Below, piece after piece: positions 14,601 through 22,052 of a stretch of 28,118 nucleotides of DNA. The stretch lies in contig CAZUAQ010000063.1 in assembly GCA_964618455.1 (NCBI GenBank), positions 1 through 28,118 of the forward strand, in the 5' to 3' direction. Source of the DNA: CAZUAQ01 sp964618455. GTDB taxonomy: Bacteria; Planctomycetota; Phycisphaerae; UBA1845; PWPN01. Positions within the stretch are counted from its first letter, which is position 1. Each line of letters opens with the position of its first letter. The translations under genes and the position numbers were made by a program. The notes below the pieces were generated by a model. That model was given only the letters and a program-made list of their open reading frames with translations, searched no databases and was not told the DNA's origin.

Positions 14601-15662
14601 ATGACGCGCCTGCAAGCCGGTGATCGAATTAACAACTACCTGCTGGACGAGCGGGTCGGCCAGGGTGCGTTCGGGGAGGTCTGGAAAGCACATCATCACG
14701 TTTTCGGCGACGTCGTCGCCATCAAAATACCCACGAGTGCGGAGTACGTCCGCCATCTTCGGCAGGAAGGCGTAACGCTTCACGGCTTGAAAGACGCCCG
14801 CATCGTCAAGGGTCTCGATCTCGATCCCTACGCGGATCCGCCTTACCTGATCATGGAGTACGTGGACGGCCCCTCACTTCGCGAGATACTCGACCTTCAT
14901 CCGAACGGGCTGACCGTGGAGACGGCGCTGGAGATCACGGCGAGTGTGCTCTCGGCGCTGAAAGTCGCGCATGATGCCGGGATCGTCCATCGCGACATCA
15001 AACCGGCGAATATCCTTCTGGCCGGTGGACTCGACGCGCCGCCGTCCAAGAGCGTCAAGCTCTCCGACTTCGGCCTCGGCAAGGTGGAAACACGTGTGCA
15101 TGTCTCCATGGCTCAGTCGCTGTCGACGGATGCCGAGGATCGCTCCCTGACCGGTACGCCGGCCTACATGTCTCCCGAACAGCGCGACGGCGACGAACCC
15201 GACGCGCGGAGCGACCTGTATTCGGTCGGTGTGGTGCTGCACGAAATGTTGACCGGCCATCTGCCGTCAGGCGGAGACCGCCCCTCGGACTGGCGCGACG
15301 GCATTCCCTCGTGGCTCGATGAGTTGTTCGCGCGATGCTACTGCGCTCGGGAGCGAAGATTCGCAGGCACGGGCGAGATGCTCGAAGCACTGGCGGCACA
15401 TGGGATCTCCGTACCGCTCGCCGCGACGCAGGATTCCTCCACGACACCTGTCGAGTCCCACCGCGAAGAGCGTGTGGCGGTGCGCGACGGCCGATGTCGC
15501 TGTGTGAAGTGCGAAGGGGTCGTGCTGCCGGAGGATCATTTCTGCGTTCACTGCGGATTCCAACTGGTGGATGAAGTGCCGCGATGTCCGACGTGCCACG
15601 CCTTCGCGAGCGTGACGGATCGTTACTGCATCCGCTGCGGCACCGATCTTCGGGAAGGGTAA
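14601..15662 (+). CDS. Hanks-type Ser/Thr protein kinase with C-terminal double zinc ribbon
   Basis: The 353-residue protein has a complete kinase domain: glycine loop GQGAFGEV at 20-27, ATP-binding Lys42 in VVAIK, HRDIKPAN with catalytic Asp132, DFG at 156-158, a TPAYMSPEQ activation-segment end, and DARSDLYSVGVVLHE. Residues about 295-352 hold four CxxC pairs (CVKC, CVHC, CPTC, CIRC), the pattern of a double zinc ribbon, often a protein- or nucleic-acid-binding module. No transmembrane helix is present, unlike many bacterial kinases of this class. It lies 17 bases after the membrane protein gene and 3 bases before the winged-helix ESCRT-III-like gene, so it probably phosphorylates or recruits partners in the same system. 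Confidence 0.93.
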   Translation: MTRLQAGDRINNYLLDERVGQGAFGEVWKAHHHVFGDVVAIKIPTSAEYVRHLRQEGVTLHGLKDARIVKGLDLDPYADPPYLIMEYVDGPSLREILDLHPNGLTVETALEITASVLSALKVAHDAGIVHRDIKPANILLAGGLDAPPSKSVKLSDFGLGKVETRVHVSMAQSLSTDAEDRSLTGTPAYMSPEQRDGDEPDARSDLYSVGVVLHEMLTGHLPSGGDRPSDWRDGIPSWLDELFARCYCARERRFAGTGEMLEALAAHGISVPLAATQDSSTTPVESHREERVAVRDGRCRCVKCEGVVLPEDHFCVHCGFQLVDEVPRCPTCHAFASVTDRYCIRCGTDLREG

Positions 15663-15665
15663 CGC

Positions 15666-17105
15666 GTGACCTCGAGCGAACCCACGGCGACGTCGGGCGA
15701 AGTTCCACCGGAGGCGCAAACGCGATCAGCCGCTGAGGTGGAAACCGCATTTCTGACCGGCGTCGAGGCCCGGCTCGAGCGGGCCAAGGGAACCTTGCTT
15801 CACGGATCGTGGTGGACGACGGAGCGGCGATCCGAGGAATATCGCCTCCGCCAGTGGGTACGCAGTCGTGACGAGCTGGCCTGGTTGCCGAAGAATAAAC
15901 GGTTGACGCTCACAGGATGGCGCCGAACGTTCTGGCTGGGCAAGCGCCCGCGCAGCATCGCGATCGCCTCGGTGCTGTCGCTCCTGGAGCGTCATGCCCA
16001 GGGCGAGGCGGATCCGCCGCCGATTGGACTGGTGGATCTTCAGGCCCATGTGCAAGGTCTGGTGCAAGGGATCGAAGCGCCCTGTATCGTGGGCGTGTGC
16101 AGTCCGTCAGGGTTCACGGATGAGGCCCGGCAGCTTCGCTGGCCGACGGAACACGTGAAGCTGGTGCTGGTCGAGCCGGATGCGTCGCATGCGTGGCGCG
16201 TCACGCCCGGCAGTGCGAACCTCTCCGCCGACGTGCTCGCCCTGTTCGACCCGGAGAGCGCCCAGCGCAAAATCGAACGTGTTTGCGATGCCATCGAATC
16301 GCGCAGTGCTGCCTTGATCGCCGGTGGGCTCACGATCGAAGAGATCGCGTCCGGCGCGGGTGTGACGGCGGAACAGGCGTTGCTGGGCATCCGCCGGGCG
16401 ATGGAGCGGGACCCGTCGCTGAAACTCAGCAATTCGAAAGAGGGCCGGCTGCTGTATCGCGGAGCGCCCTCGGTTGAGGAGTCGTCAATGTCGATGATGG
16501 ATCGAATCCGGCAGATGCTCGGAGGCGAAGGCAACGAAGCCAGGAAGATCAACGTGCTCGCCGAGCGAAGAGCGCGCCTGGTCGAGCAGCGGGACAAGCT
16601 GTACGCCGATATCGCCGTGCTGGAGAGCCAGGAAGCCGAGTTGATGTCCGAAGGACGCGCAACGACTTCGGCCTCGGTGAAGAAGCGCGTGGCGACGCAG
16701 ATCAAGCAGTTGCGCGACGAGATGGGTCGGCTGAACGCCAAGGCGCGTGTCCTCGGTCAGCAGGTGGACGTGATCAGCACGCACGTGCACAACCTCACGC
16801 TGATCCAGCAGGGCAAGCGGGCGAAACTGCCGACGCAGGAGGAACTGACCCAGGACGCGGTTCGCGCCGAGGAGATGCTCGAGCAACTCGCGACGCGCGT
16901 GGACCTGGCGGCGGGGCTCGACATGGGCGAGGCGGAAACGAGTCTTTCCGGCGAGGAGGCGAGTATCCTGGCGGAACTGGAGATGCCGGAAGAGGCGGCA
17001 CCTGAAGACACCGAGGAGGATCCGGAGATCGACGCCATCGTGAACGAACTCGAAGAAGAACCGCCGCCGGAGAAGACCAAGCCACGCGAGCCGGAAGCGG
17101 GCTGA
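15666..17105 (+). CDS. Winged-helix protein with C-terminal ESCRT-III/Snf7-like domain
   Basis: The 479-residue product starts at a GTG 3 bases after the kinase stop with AAGGG upstream. Residues 1-205 are an unrecognised helical and alpha/beta region. Residues about 213-266 look like a winged helix (LTIEEIASGAGVTAEQALLG, then a wing GRLLYRG). Residues about 275-440 are long charged helices with the layout of ESCRT-III proteins: an amphipathic start (SMMDRIRQMLGG), a basic helical hairpin (VLAERRARLVEQRDKLYADI, then SVKKRVATQIKQLRDEMGRL) and acidic later helices. The acidic, proline-containing tail (about 448-475, EIDAIVNELEEEPPPEK) could bind an MIT domain. Winged helix before ESCRT-III recalls eukaryotic CHMP7. 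Assignment rests on pattern; a generic coiled coil is the alternative. Confidence 0.7.
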   Translation: MTSSEPTATSGEVPPEAQTRSAAEVETAFLTGVEARLERAKGTLLHGSWWTTERRSEEYRLRQWVRSRDELAWLPKNKRLTLTGWRRTFWLGKRPRSIAIASVLSLLERHAQGEADPPPIGLVDLQAHVQGLVQGIEAPCIVGVCSPSGFTDEARQLRWPTEHVKLVLVEPDASHAWRVTPGSANLSADVLALFDPESAQRKIERVCDAIESRSAALIAGGLTIEEIASGAGVTAEQALLGIRRAMERDPSLKLSNSKEGRLLYRGAPSVEESSMSMMDRIRQMLGGEGNEARKINVLAERRARLVEQRDKLYADIAVLESQEAELMSEGRATTSASVKKRVATQIKQLRDEMGRLNAKARVLGQQVDVISTHVHNLTLIQQGKRAKLPTQEELTQDAVRAEEMLEQLATRVDLAAGLDMGEAETSLSGEEASILAELEMPEEAAPEDTEEDPEIDAIVNELEEEPPPEKTKPREPEAG

Positions 17106-17141
17106 GGTCGGCGAAAGATAATGGCGAAAGACAAGGACATC

Positions 17142-17261
17142 GACAGGATTGACACGACTTACGAGATTGAGGAGGAACGTGACAGGCAGCCACTTTCCGC
17201 GGACATCCCGCTTGTCATGTCGCTCCTGTCTATTCAACCTGTTTGAATTCTGTCGAATCAA
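17142..17261. repeat. Palindromic ACAGGATT-type repeat, copy A
   Basis: The left arm starts with GACAGGATTGACA (17142-17154), and the right arm (about 17222-17261) carries the inverted forms CTCCTGTC and TTCTGTCGAATCAA. The arms are degenerate. The element fills most of the 178-bp gap between the first two ESCRT-III-like genes and belongs to the same family as copies B and C. Confidence 0.6.
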
Positions 17262-17283
17262 CGTGCTTGCAAGGTGAACGTTT

Positions 17284-17895
17284 ATGGGCATCTGGGACTG
17301 GATGGGCAAACGACCGAAGCCGCTGTCGAAGATGACGCGGCAGGAGCTTCGCCAGCAGGAACTGCTGCTGGAGAAGGAACGCGCGCAGTTGATGAAGAAA
17401 GTCGAGAAGCTGGCGAATGAAAAGCAGAAGCTCTTCGACCAGGGCGCGAAAGAAAAGACGCCGGAAGTGCGCCGTATGCTGGCCCAGGAATTCGAGATGC
17501 ACACCAGTGAGCAATTGATGCTCGGCCGCCAGTTGAACATGCGCACGAAGGAATCGATGACCATCTCGCGGATGCGCATGCTGCGCGAGAACGCCGAGCG
17601 CAATTCGCAGGTCCGCAACCGGTTGGGCATGATCGGGGAGAAGGACATGATGCGGCTGGAGAAGATGATCGAGAACGACGCGGTCACGAGCGAGATGTAC
17701 CAGGAGCGGCTGGACGCGATCCTGGAACTGAGCGCGTCGGTGGACGTCGGGGCGACGGGCATGAGCACGGCGGGAAATTCAGTGATGGACATCTGGGAGA
17801 AGATGGACCAGGGTCTGATCACGGACGATCGCGAAGGCTTCGACGAAGCCGACCGCCGCGTGCGCGAACAGAAGTCAGCCGAACCGGCGGAATAG
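17284..17895 (+). CDS. ESCRT-III/Snf7-like protein, second paralogue
   Basis: The 203-residue protein is nearly all helix. It opens with a short amphipathic segment (MGIWDWMGKRPKPLS), as ESCRT-III proteins do for membrane insertion. A basic helical hairpin follows (RQELRQQELLLEKERAQLMK, then VRRMLAQEFEMHTSEQ), then LGRQLNMRTKESMTISRMRM and acidic later helices (EKMIENDAVTSEMYQERLDA, then SVMDIWEKMDQG). The size and the basic-then-acidic charge order match CHMP/Snf7 and CdvB cores. No transmembrane helix or signal peptide is present. AAGGTG precedes the start. The family call is from pattern and context, strongest because a Vps4-like ATPase lies downstream; PspA-like proteins are the nearest bacterial alternative. 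Confidence 0.7.
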   Translation: MGIWDWMGKRPKPLSKMTRQELRQQELLLEKERAQLMKKVEKLANEKQKLFDQGAKEKTPEVRRMLAQEFEMHTSEQLMLGRQLNMRTKESMTISRMRMLRENAERNSQVRNRLGMIGEKDMMRLEKMIENDAVTSEMYQERLDAILELSASVDVGATGMSTAGNSVMDIWEKMDQGLITDDREGFDEADRRVREQKSAEPAE

Positions 17896-17904
17896 AGAGG
17901 AACA

Positions 17905-17930
17905 GACAGGATTGACATGATGGACAGGAT
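17905..17930 (+). repeat. ACAGGATT-type repeat, copy B
   Basis: This 26-base unit differs at only one position from the left arm of copy C (18334-18359). It lies 9 bases after the second ESCRT-III-like gene and 33 bases before the GxxExxY gene. No clear right arm is seen here. Confidence 0.7.
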
Positions 17931-17963
17931 ACATGAGGAAGGCTGATCCAGTTCAGGTTAATC

Positions 17964-18368
17964 ATGCGGATTGATGACTTGACAGAAAAGGTGATCGGAT
18001 GCGCGTTTCGTGTTCATAACGAACTGGGGGCCGGGTTCTTGGAGAAAGTCTATGAGAATGCTTTTCGATTGGAACTTGCTCATGCGGGAATCAGGGTCAA
18101 GCAGCAGCACCCTATCCCCGTGAAGTATCGCGACGAGCCGGTAGGCGAGTATTACGCCGATCTGATGGTAGAAGACCGACTCATCGTCGAGGTGAAAGCT
18201 GTGCTGAAGCTGATTGCCGAACACGAGGTCCAACTGGTCAATTATCTCGCGGCTACCGGTATCGACGACGGACTCCTTATCAATTCTGGAAACTCCGTCG
18301 AGATCAAACGCAAATATAGAAAGTACAGACATCGACAGGATTCACATGATGGACAGGATGAAGAGTAA
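17964..18368 (+). CDS. GxxExxY family protein (PD-(D/E)XK-like fold)
   Basis: The 134-residue product carries the naming motif in GAGFLEKVYENAF and the nuclease-like core YYADLMVEDRLIVEVKAV, where Asp and the ExK pair occupy the usual PD-(D/E)XK positions. The C-terminus (KYRKYRHRQDSHDGQDEE) is the translation of repeat copy C, so the gene runs into the palindrome and takes its stop there. The family is widespread in planctomycetes, often in several copies per genome, and its role is unknown. It interrupts an otherwise tight set of ESCRT-like genes and is flanked by related repeats, which suggests insertion as a unit rather than a role in the system. Confidence 0.9.
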   Translation: MRIDDLTEKVIGCAFRVHNELGAGFLEKVYENAFRLELAHAGIRVKQQHPIPVKYRDEPVGEYYADLMVEDRLIVEVKAVLKLIAEHEVQLVNYLAATGIDDGLLINSGNSVEIKRKYRKYRHRQDSHDGQDEE

Positions 18369-18422
18369 CTCTGAGTTTCATTCGCCGAAGGCGACCATCC
18401 TGTTGATCGTGTAAATCCTGTC
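18334..18422. repeat. Palindromic ACAGGATT-type repeat, copy C
   Basis: The left arm (18334-18359) and the inverted right arm (18397-18422) match at 22 of 26 positions and could form a long hairpin around a 37-base centre. The left arm encodes the last residues of the GxxExxY protein. The right arm ends 26 bases before the third ESCRT-III-like gene. Confidence 0.75.
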
Positions 18423-18448
18423 GATTCAACTCATTCAGAGGGTGGGTT

Positions 18449-19054
18449 ATGGGCTTGTTCAAATCATCGGAAGAGCGGCGGATCGAGCGCGAGATGAAGA
18501 TTCGGCAGGGGATCCGCCGGATCGAGCGGGCGATCCGCGAGCAGGACAAGTTCGTTGACGAGTTCGTCAAGAACGCCCAGCAGGCGCGCTCCATCGGCGA
18601 TGAGAAGCAGTACCAGTTCATTCGCAACTCGCTCAAGAAGACGATGACGATCCGCCGGGTACTCGATCGGCAGTTGCTGGCGGTCAAGAACGCTCTGCTC
18701 ATCAAGCGGCAGGCGGAGGCAAGTTCCGACTTCACGCAATCGATGGGCCTGATGGCCAAGGAGATCGGCCGCCTGTTCGGCGAGACGGACCTGGTCAAGA
18801 CGCAGGCGGAGTGGGAAAAGGCGATGGTGCAGTCGCAGACGATGGAGGAACGCATGGGCATGTTCCTCGACACGATCGAGGACATGGCCTCGGAGGACGT
18901 GGGATCGACGTCGTCGGAGATCGTGGAGGACACGGAGATCGATCGATTGATCGAAGCGGAGTCGGATGCGGCGCATGCCAAGGAGTCGGGCAAACTGGCG
19001 GAACTGCGCGCGGAACTGGAGTCGCTGAAAGGGCAGAGCGAAAAGCAGAGCTAG
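18449..19054 (+). CDS. ESCRT-III/Vps2-like protein with MIM1-like C-terminal helix
   Basis: The 201-residue protein follows the CHMP2/Vps2 plan closely. It has a short amphipathic start (MGLFKSSEERR), a basic first helix (REMKIRQGIRRIERAIREQD), a second basic helix (YQFIRNSLKKTMTIRRVLDR) continuing through KNALLIKRQAEASSDFTQ and MGLMAKEIGRLF, then acidic helices (MEERMGMFLDTIEDMASED and EDTEIDRLIEAESDAA). The last helix, LAELRAELESLKG, has the LxxxLxxL(K/R) spacing of MIM1 motifs, by which ESCRT-III tails bind the MIT domain of Vps4. The next gene, 26 bases on, encodes an MIT-like AAA ATPase. A GAGGGTGGG lies before the start. This is the best ESCRT-III candidate of the three. Confidence 0.78.
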   Translation: MGLFKSSEERRIEREMKIRQGIRRIERAIREQDKFVDEFVKNAQQARSIGDEKQYQFIRNSLKKTMTIRRVLDRQLLAVKNALLIKRQAEASSDFTQSMGLMAKEIGRLFGETDLVKTQAEWEKAMVQSQTMEERMGMFLDTIEDMASEDVGSTSSEIVEDTEIDRLIEAESDAAHAKESGKLAELRAELESLKGQSEKQS

Positions 19055-19080
19055 TCCCTCGTCTCATCGGAACCTCAAGC

Positions 19081-20205
19081 ATGCCGGTAACCTTCTCCAC
19101 ATTCGAGCGCCTCAAGGACAAGGGCGTGGCCGCGTACAAGCGCGGGGATTATGCGGAGGCGCGGCCTTACCTGATCCAGGCGGCCGAGTGCATGGTGGTG
19201 CTGGCGGAGGAGGCCAAGACGGCGGACCTTCGCGAGCAGCACGAGGGCACCGCCACCGAATTGCTTGCGCTCGCCAAGGAGTGCGGCCGGCGGCAACCGG
19301 GTGAGACGCGTCGCCGCGACCGCGCCGAAGAGAGCGACGATGGCGGGAAAGACGCCTCGGACTGGATCATCCGCAAGCGGCCCGACATCGGCTTCGACGA
19401 CATTGCCGGGCTCGAGGAGGTCAAGCAGGAAATCCGCCTGAAGATGATCTACCCGTTCCAGCATGCGGAGCTGGCGCAGAAATACGGCATCCGCACCGGT
19501 GGCGGCGTGCTGTTGTACGGTCCGCCGGGCACGGGCAAGACGATGCTCGGCAAAGCGATCGCCCGGGAGATCGACGCCACTTTTTTCGTCATCAGCCCGG
19601 CGCAGATCATGAGCAAGTGGGTCGGCGAGGCGGAGCAGAACATCCGCAAGCTGTTCGAAGCCGCCAAGCAGGAAGACAAGGCGGTCATCTTCATCGACGA
19701 GATCGAAGCGCTGGTCCCGCGGCGGCAGAGCGGCATGTCGTCGGTGATGCAGCGCGTGGTGCCGCAGATTCTCCAGGAGCTGGAGGGCTTCGATCGCACG
19801 GCGGAGCGTTGCCTGCTGTTCGTCGGGGCGACGAACCGGCCGTGGCTGTTGGATGAGGCGGTAATGCGGCCGGGACGTTTCGACACGCGGGTGTACATTC
19901 CGCTGCCGGACGCGCCGGCGCGGTACCGTCTGCTGGAGATGTACCTGGCGGAATCGCGGCCCATGGACGATGACGTGGACCTGGGCACGCTGTGCGATCG
20001 GCTGGACGGCTACAGCGGCGCGGACATTCGGCACATCTGCGACCGGGCGGCGCAGCGGGCGTTCATGGAGGCCATCGGGGACGGCGACGGGCAGGGGCGC
20101 GCGATTCACATGGCGGACATGCTGGCGGTGATCGACGACACGCTGCCGTCGGTGCACCCGAAGGATCTGAAGCGTTTCGAAAGTTTCGCGCGAACGGGGG
20201 AGTGA
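19081..20205 (+). CDS. Vps4-like AAA ATPase with N-terminal MIT-like domain
   Basis: The 374-residue protein has an MIT-like three-helix N-terminus (about 5-68; FERLKDKGVAAYKRGDYAEA, then RPYLIQAAECMVVLAEEAK), a charged linker (70-95) and one AAA domain. Walker A GPPGTGKT is at 147-154, pore-loop-1 KWV at 179-181 inside SKWVGEAEQNIRKLF, Walker B VIFIDE at 202-207, sensor-1 Asn252, and RPGRFDTRVYIPLPD at 263-277 with arginine-finger candidates Arg263 and Arg266. The C-terminal segment LPSVHPKDLKRFESFA (355-370) matches the Vps4-type closing helix. KW pore loops and this tail mark the Vps4/katanin/spastin clade rather than FtsH or Cdc48. The role would be extracting ESCRT-III-like subunits from polymers. 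The start at 19081 is chosen because the MIT helix begins there; the frame is open to 18811. Confidence 0.88.
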   Translation: MPVTFSTFERLKDKGVAAYKRGDYAEARPYLIQAAECMVVLAEEAKTADLREQHEGTATELLALAKECGRRQPGETRRRDRAEESDDGGKDASDWIIRKRPDIGFDDIAGLEEVKQEIRLKMIYPFQHAELAQKYGIRTGGGVLLYGPPGTGKTMLGKAIAREIDATFFVISPAQIMSKWVGEAEQNIRKLFEAAKQEDKAVIFIDEIEALVPRRQSGMSSVMQRVVPQILQELEGFDRTAERCLLFVGATNRPWLLDEAVMRPGRFDTRVYIPLPDAPARYRLLEMYLAESRPMDDDVDLGTLCDRLDGYSGADIRHICDRAAQRAFMEAIGDGDGQGRAIHMADMLAVIDDTLPSVHPKDLKRFESFARTGE

Positions 20206-20224
20206 CGATGGGGGTAGAAACGTC

Positions 20225-22015
20225 ATGATTGATAAAGAGTTTGACATGCAGGCGCTTCATCAGGATGCGACGCTGCGCGCCTGGCGCGTTGCGCCCGACG
20301 AGATATTCTCATTGCTGCGGCGCGAGGTGGAGGTGCCGGCGGGCTGGATGGCGCGGGTCGATCGTCGACACGGAGATCCGGGCGTGTTCGCCGAGGGAGC
20401 GACTGTCGGCAAAGGCGACGTGAAACAGGTCCTTTGGGTTCGGCCGGGATCGCTCGACGTGACGGCTCAGGAGGATCGGCTGCGCACGCGGGACGGCTAC
20501 GCCGGAAGCGGCACGTTGTGTTGTCGTGTGCGTTTGCTGACGGAGCCGAATGAACTGGTCGCGTTCGAGCAGATGTTTCTGTCGAATGGATCGTCATTGC
20601 AGGATTCCTCCATTCGCGATTACTTCAGTGGACCCTTGCAGTCCGCACTACGCCGCCTGGTGAGTGAGCATACCGCCGAAGCATTGATCCAGGGATTGAA
20701 CTCAGACGTCTTGAGCAAGGCCGTAAAGCGGGAACTGGAATCATTGTGCATGCGCGCGGGGCTGGCGTTGGATGGCGCGGTCGCATTGCGCTTCGCGTCC
20801 GAGGATCACGACCGTGCCCTGCGGGAGCAGCACCGTGTCTCCCGGGAGGTCCAGCAGCACGAGGCCCGCCGGTCGATCCAGCGCGCGCTGGCCCAGGCGC
20901 AGGCGGAGCGGCTGAACGAGGTGGCGGGGCTCCTGGAGAAAATGCAGGCGGTGGCGACGAGTCACGACGGCGTGGAGCTGGCCGACCTGGTCAGGCGTTT
21001 CGCGCCGTCCGAGCGCGATGAGCTGTACGCTGCGTTGTGGCACCTCGACGGGAAGGGTCGGGAGGATTACCGAACAGAGTCGGTCGCGCTGGTGGCAGGG
21101 AACGTGCTGATGACGATGCCCATGTCGGATCCGGAGCACGCCGGTGCGAGGATCGAGATCCCTGCAGACCTGGGGGCGTTGCGTTCGGTACAGGTGGACC
21201 GTGCCTGCAAGGCGGGACGCGGATTGCTGATCGGGGCCGCCAACGGTGTGTGGATGGTCGATCTTGACCAGGACGAACCTGTGGCGAAGCTCGCGATGCG
21301 TCCGGACGGTGATCGCAAAGTGCGCGGCGGGTTCAATGCCGCCGCACGGGATGGGGACACGGTGTACGCTACGCATTCTGAGTTGGGCTTGGTGCGGTGG
21401 ACGCTGGGGGATGGGTGCGAGGCTGTCGGGGAAGCTTGTTGTGAGCAGTTGACGCAGAAAGCCGAGTCGGTACGGTGTGCGCAGATCGTCGAGGGGTCCC
21501 TGTGGTTCACGGTGGATGAGTCGGTTTACAGTCTCGCCACCTCCAGTGGCGAGGGTGTGCAGCCTGTGCGCTACGGCGGCAGCGATGCCATCCTGACGGC
21601 GTTGCGCGTCGACGGCAGCGATGTGTTTGCGGGCAACGCCGAGGGGGAGATCCTTCATTGGCATGCGGGCGATCCGGAATCGGCGTCGGTGATTCGCGGC
21701 GTGTCGGACGGGCTGGTGGAATCGATCCAGGTGCAGCGCGTCGGGGGACTGACACAACTCATCGTGGCGGACCGGCGGCGCGGTTTGGGCATGCTCGTGG
21801 TGGAGGACGGCGACGAACGGCGGCATGCGTCGCGGGACCAGATCGTGCGGCGGGCGGCTGTGGCGTCGGATGCGATGGCGGCGATGAACGATGCGCGCGA
21901 TCGCGTGATCGTCTGGCGGGCCGACGCGCCGCGGGAACCGCTGCTCTCCGCTCATATCGAGCAACTGACCGGGCACCGCATCCAGGATCTCTGCCTCGTG
22001 CCGGTGGCGACGTGA
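20225..22015 (+). CDS. SPFH/band-7-like domain fused to a C-terminal beta-propeller
   Basis: The 596-residue protein appears to have two parts. Residues about 30-200 follow the SPFH/band-7 (flotillin, stomatin) pattern: VPAGWMARV at the start, a strand before RTRDGYAGSGTLCCRVRLLT, then a helix FSGPLQSALRRLVSEHTAEAL and AVKRELESLCMRAGLALDGA. A coiled coil (about 200-250, REVQQHEARRSIQRALAQAQ) follows. Residues about 280-596 are repeated beta units with GLLIGAANGVWMVDLD, DGDTVYATHSELGLVRW and SDVFAGNAEGEILHWHAG, as in a six- or seven-bladed propeller. SPFH proteins scaffold membranes. It starts 19 bases after the Vps4-like gene with GGGGG upstream. The SPFH call is moderate, the propeller call firmer; there is no transmembrane helix. 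Confidence 0.72.
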   Translation: MIDKEFDMQALHQDATLRAWRVAPDEIFSLLRREVEVPAGWMARVDRRHGDPGVFAEGATVGKGDVKQVLWVRPGSLDVTAQEDRLRTRDGYAGSGTLCCRVRLLTEPNELVAFEQMFLSNGSSLQDSSIRDYFSGPLQSALRRLVSEHTAEALIQGLNSDVLSKAVKRELESLCMRAGLALDGAVALRFASEDHDRALREQHRVSREVQQHEARRSIQRALAQAQAERLNEVAGLLEKMQAVATSHDGVELADLVRRFAPSERDELYAALWHLDGKGREDYRTESVALVAGNVLMTMPMSDPEHAGARIEIPADLGALRSVQVDRACKAGRGLLIGAANGVWMVDLDQDEPVAKLAMRPDGDRKVRGGFNAAARDGDTVYATHSELGLVRWTLGDGCEAVGEACCEQLTQKAESVRCAQIVEGSLWFTVDESVYSLATSSGEGVQPVRYGGSDAILTALRVDGSDVFAGNAEGEILHWHAGDPESASVIRGVSDGLVESIQVQRVGGLTQLIVADRRRGLGMLVVEDGDERRHASRDQIVRRAAVASDAMAAMNDARDRVIVWRADAPREPLLSAHIEQLTGHRIQDLCLVPVAT

Positions 22016-22052
22016 AATGCCCGATACATTCCCATGCAACTGAATAGTCACA

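Noticed and set aside
16485..17918. A long minus-strand frame opposite the ESCRT-III-like genes
   Set aside because: It is the Ser/Arg-rich shadow of two coding genes on the plus strand and spans their intergenic repeat.
17905..18422. An insertion sequence carrying the GxxExxY gene
   Set aside because: No transposase is present and no target-site duplication is evident; the repeats are of a dispersed palindromic type.
14176..22015. Reading the coiled-coil and ATPase genes as a phage-shock (Psp) operon
   Set aside because: There is no PspF, PspB or PspC, and the ATPase has an MIT-like N-terminus, KW pore loop and Vps4-type tail rather than a sigma-54 activator domain.
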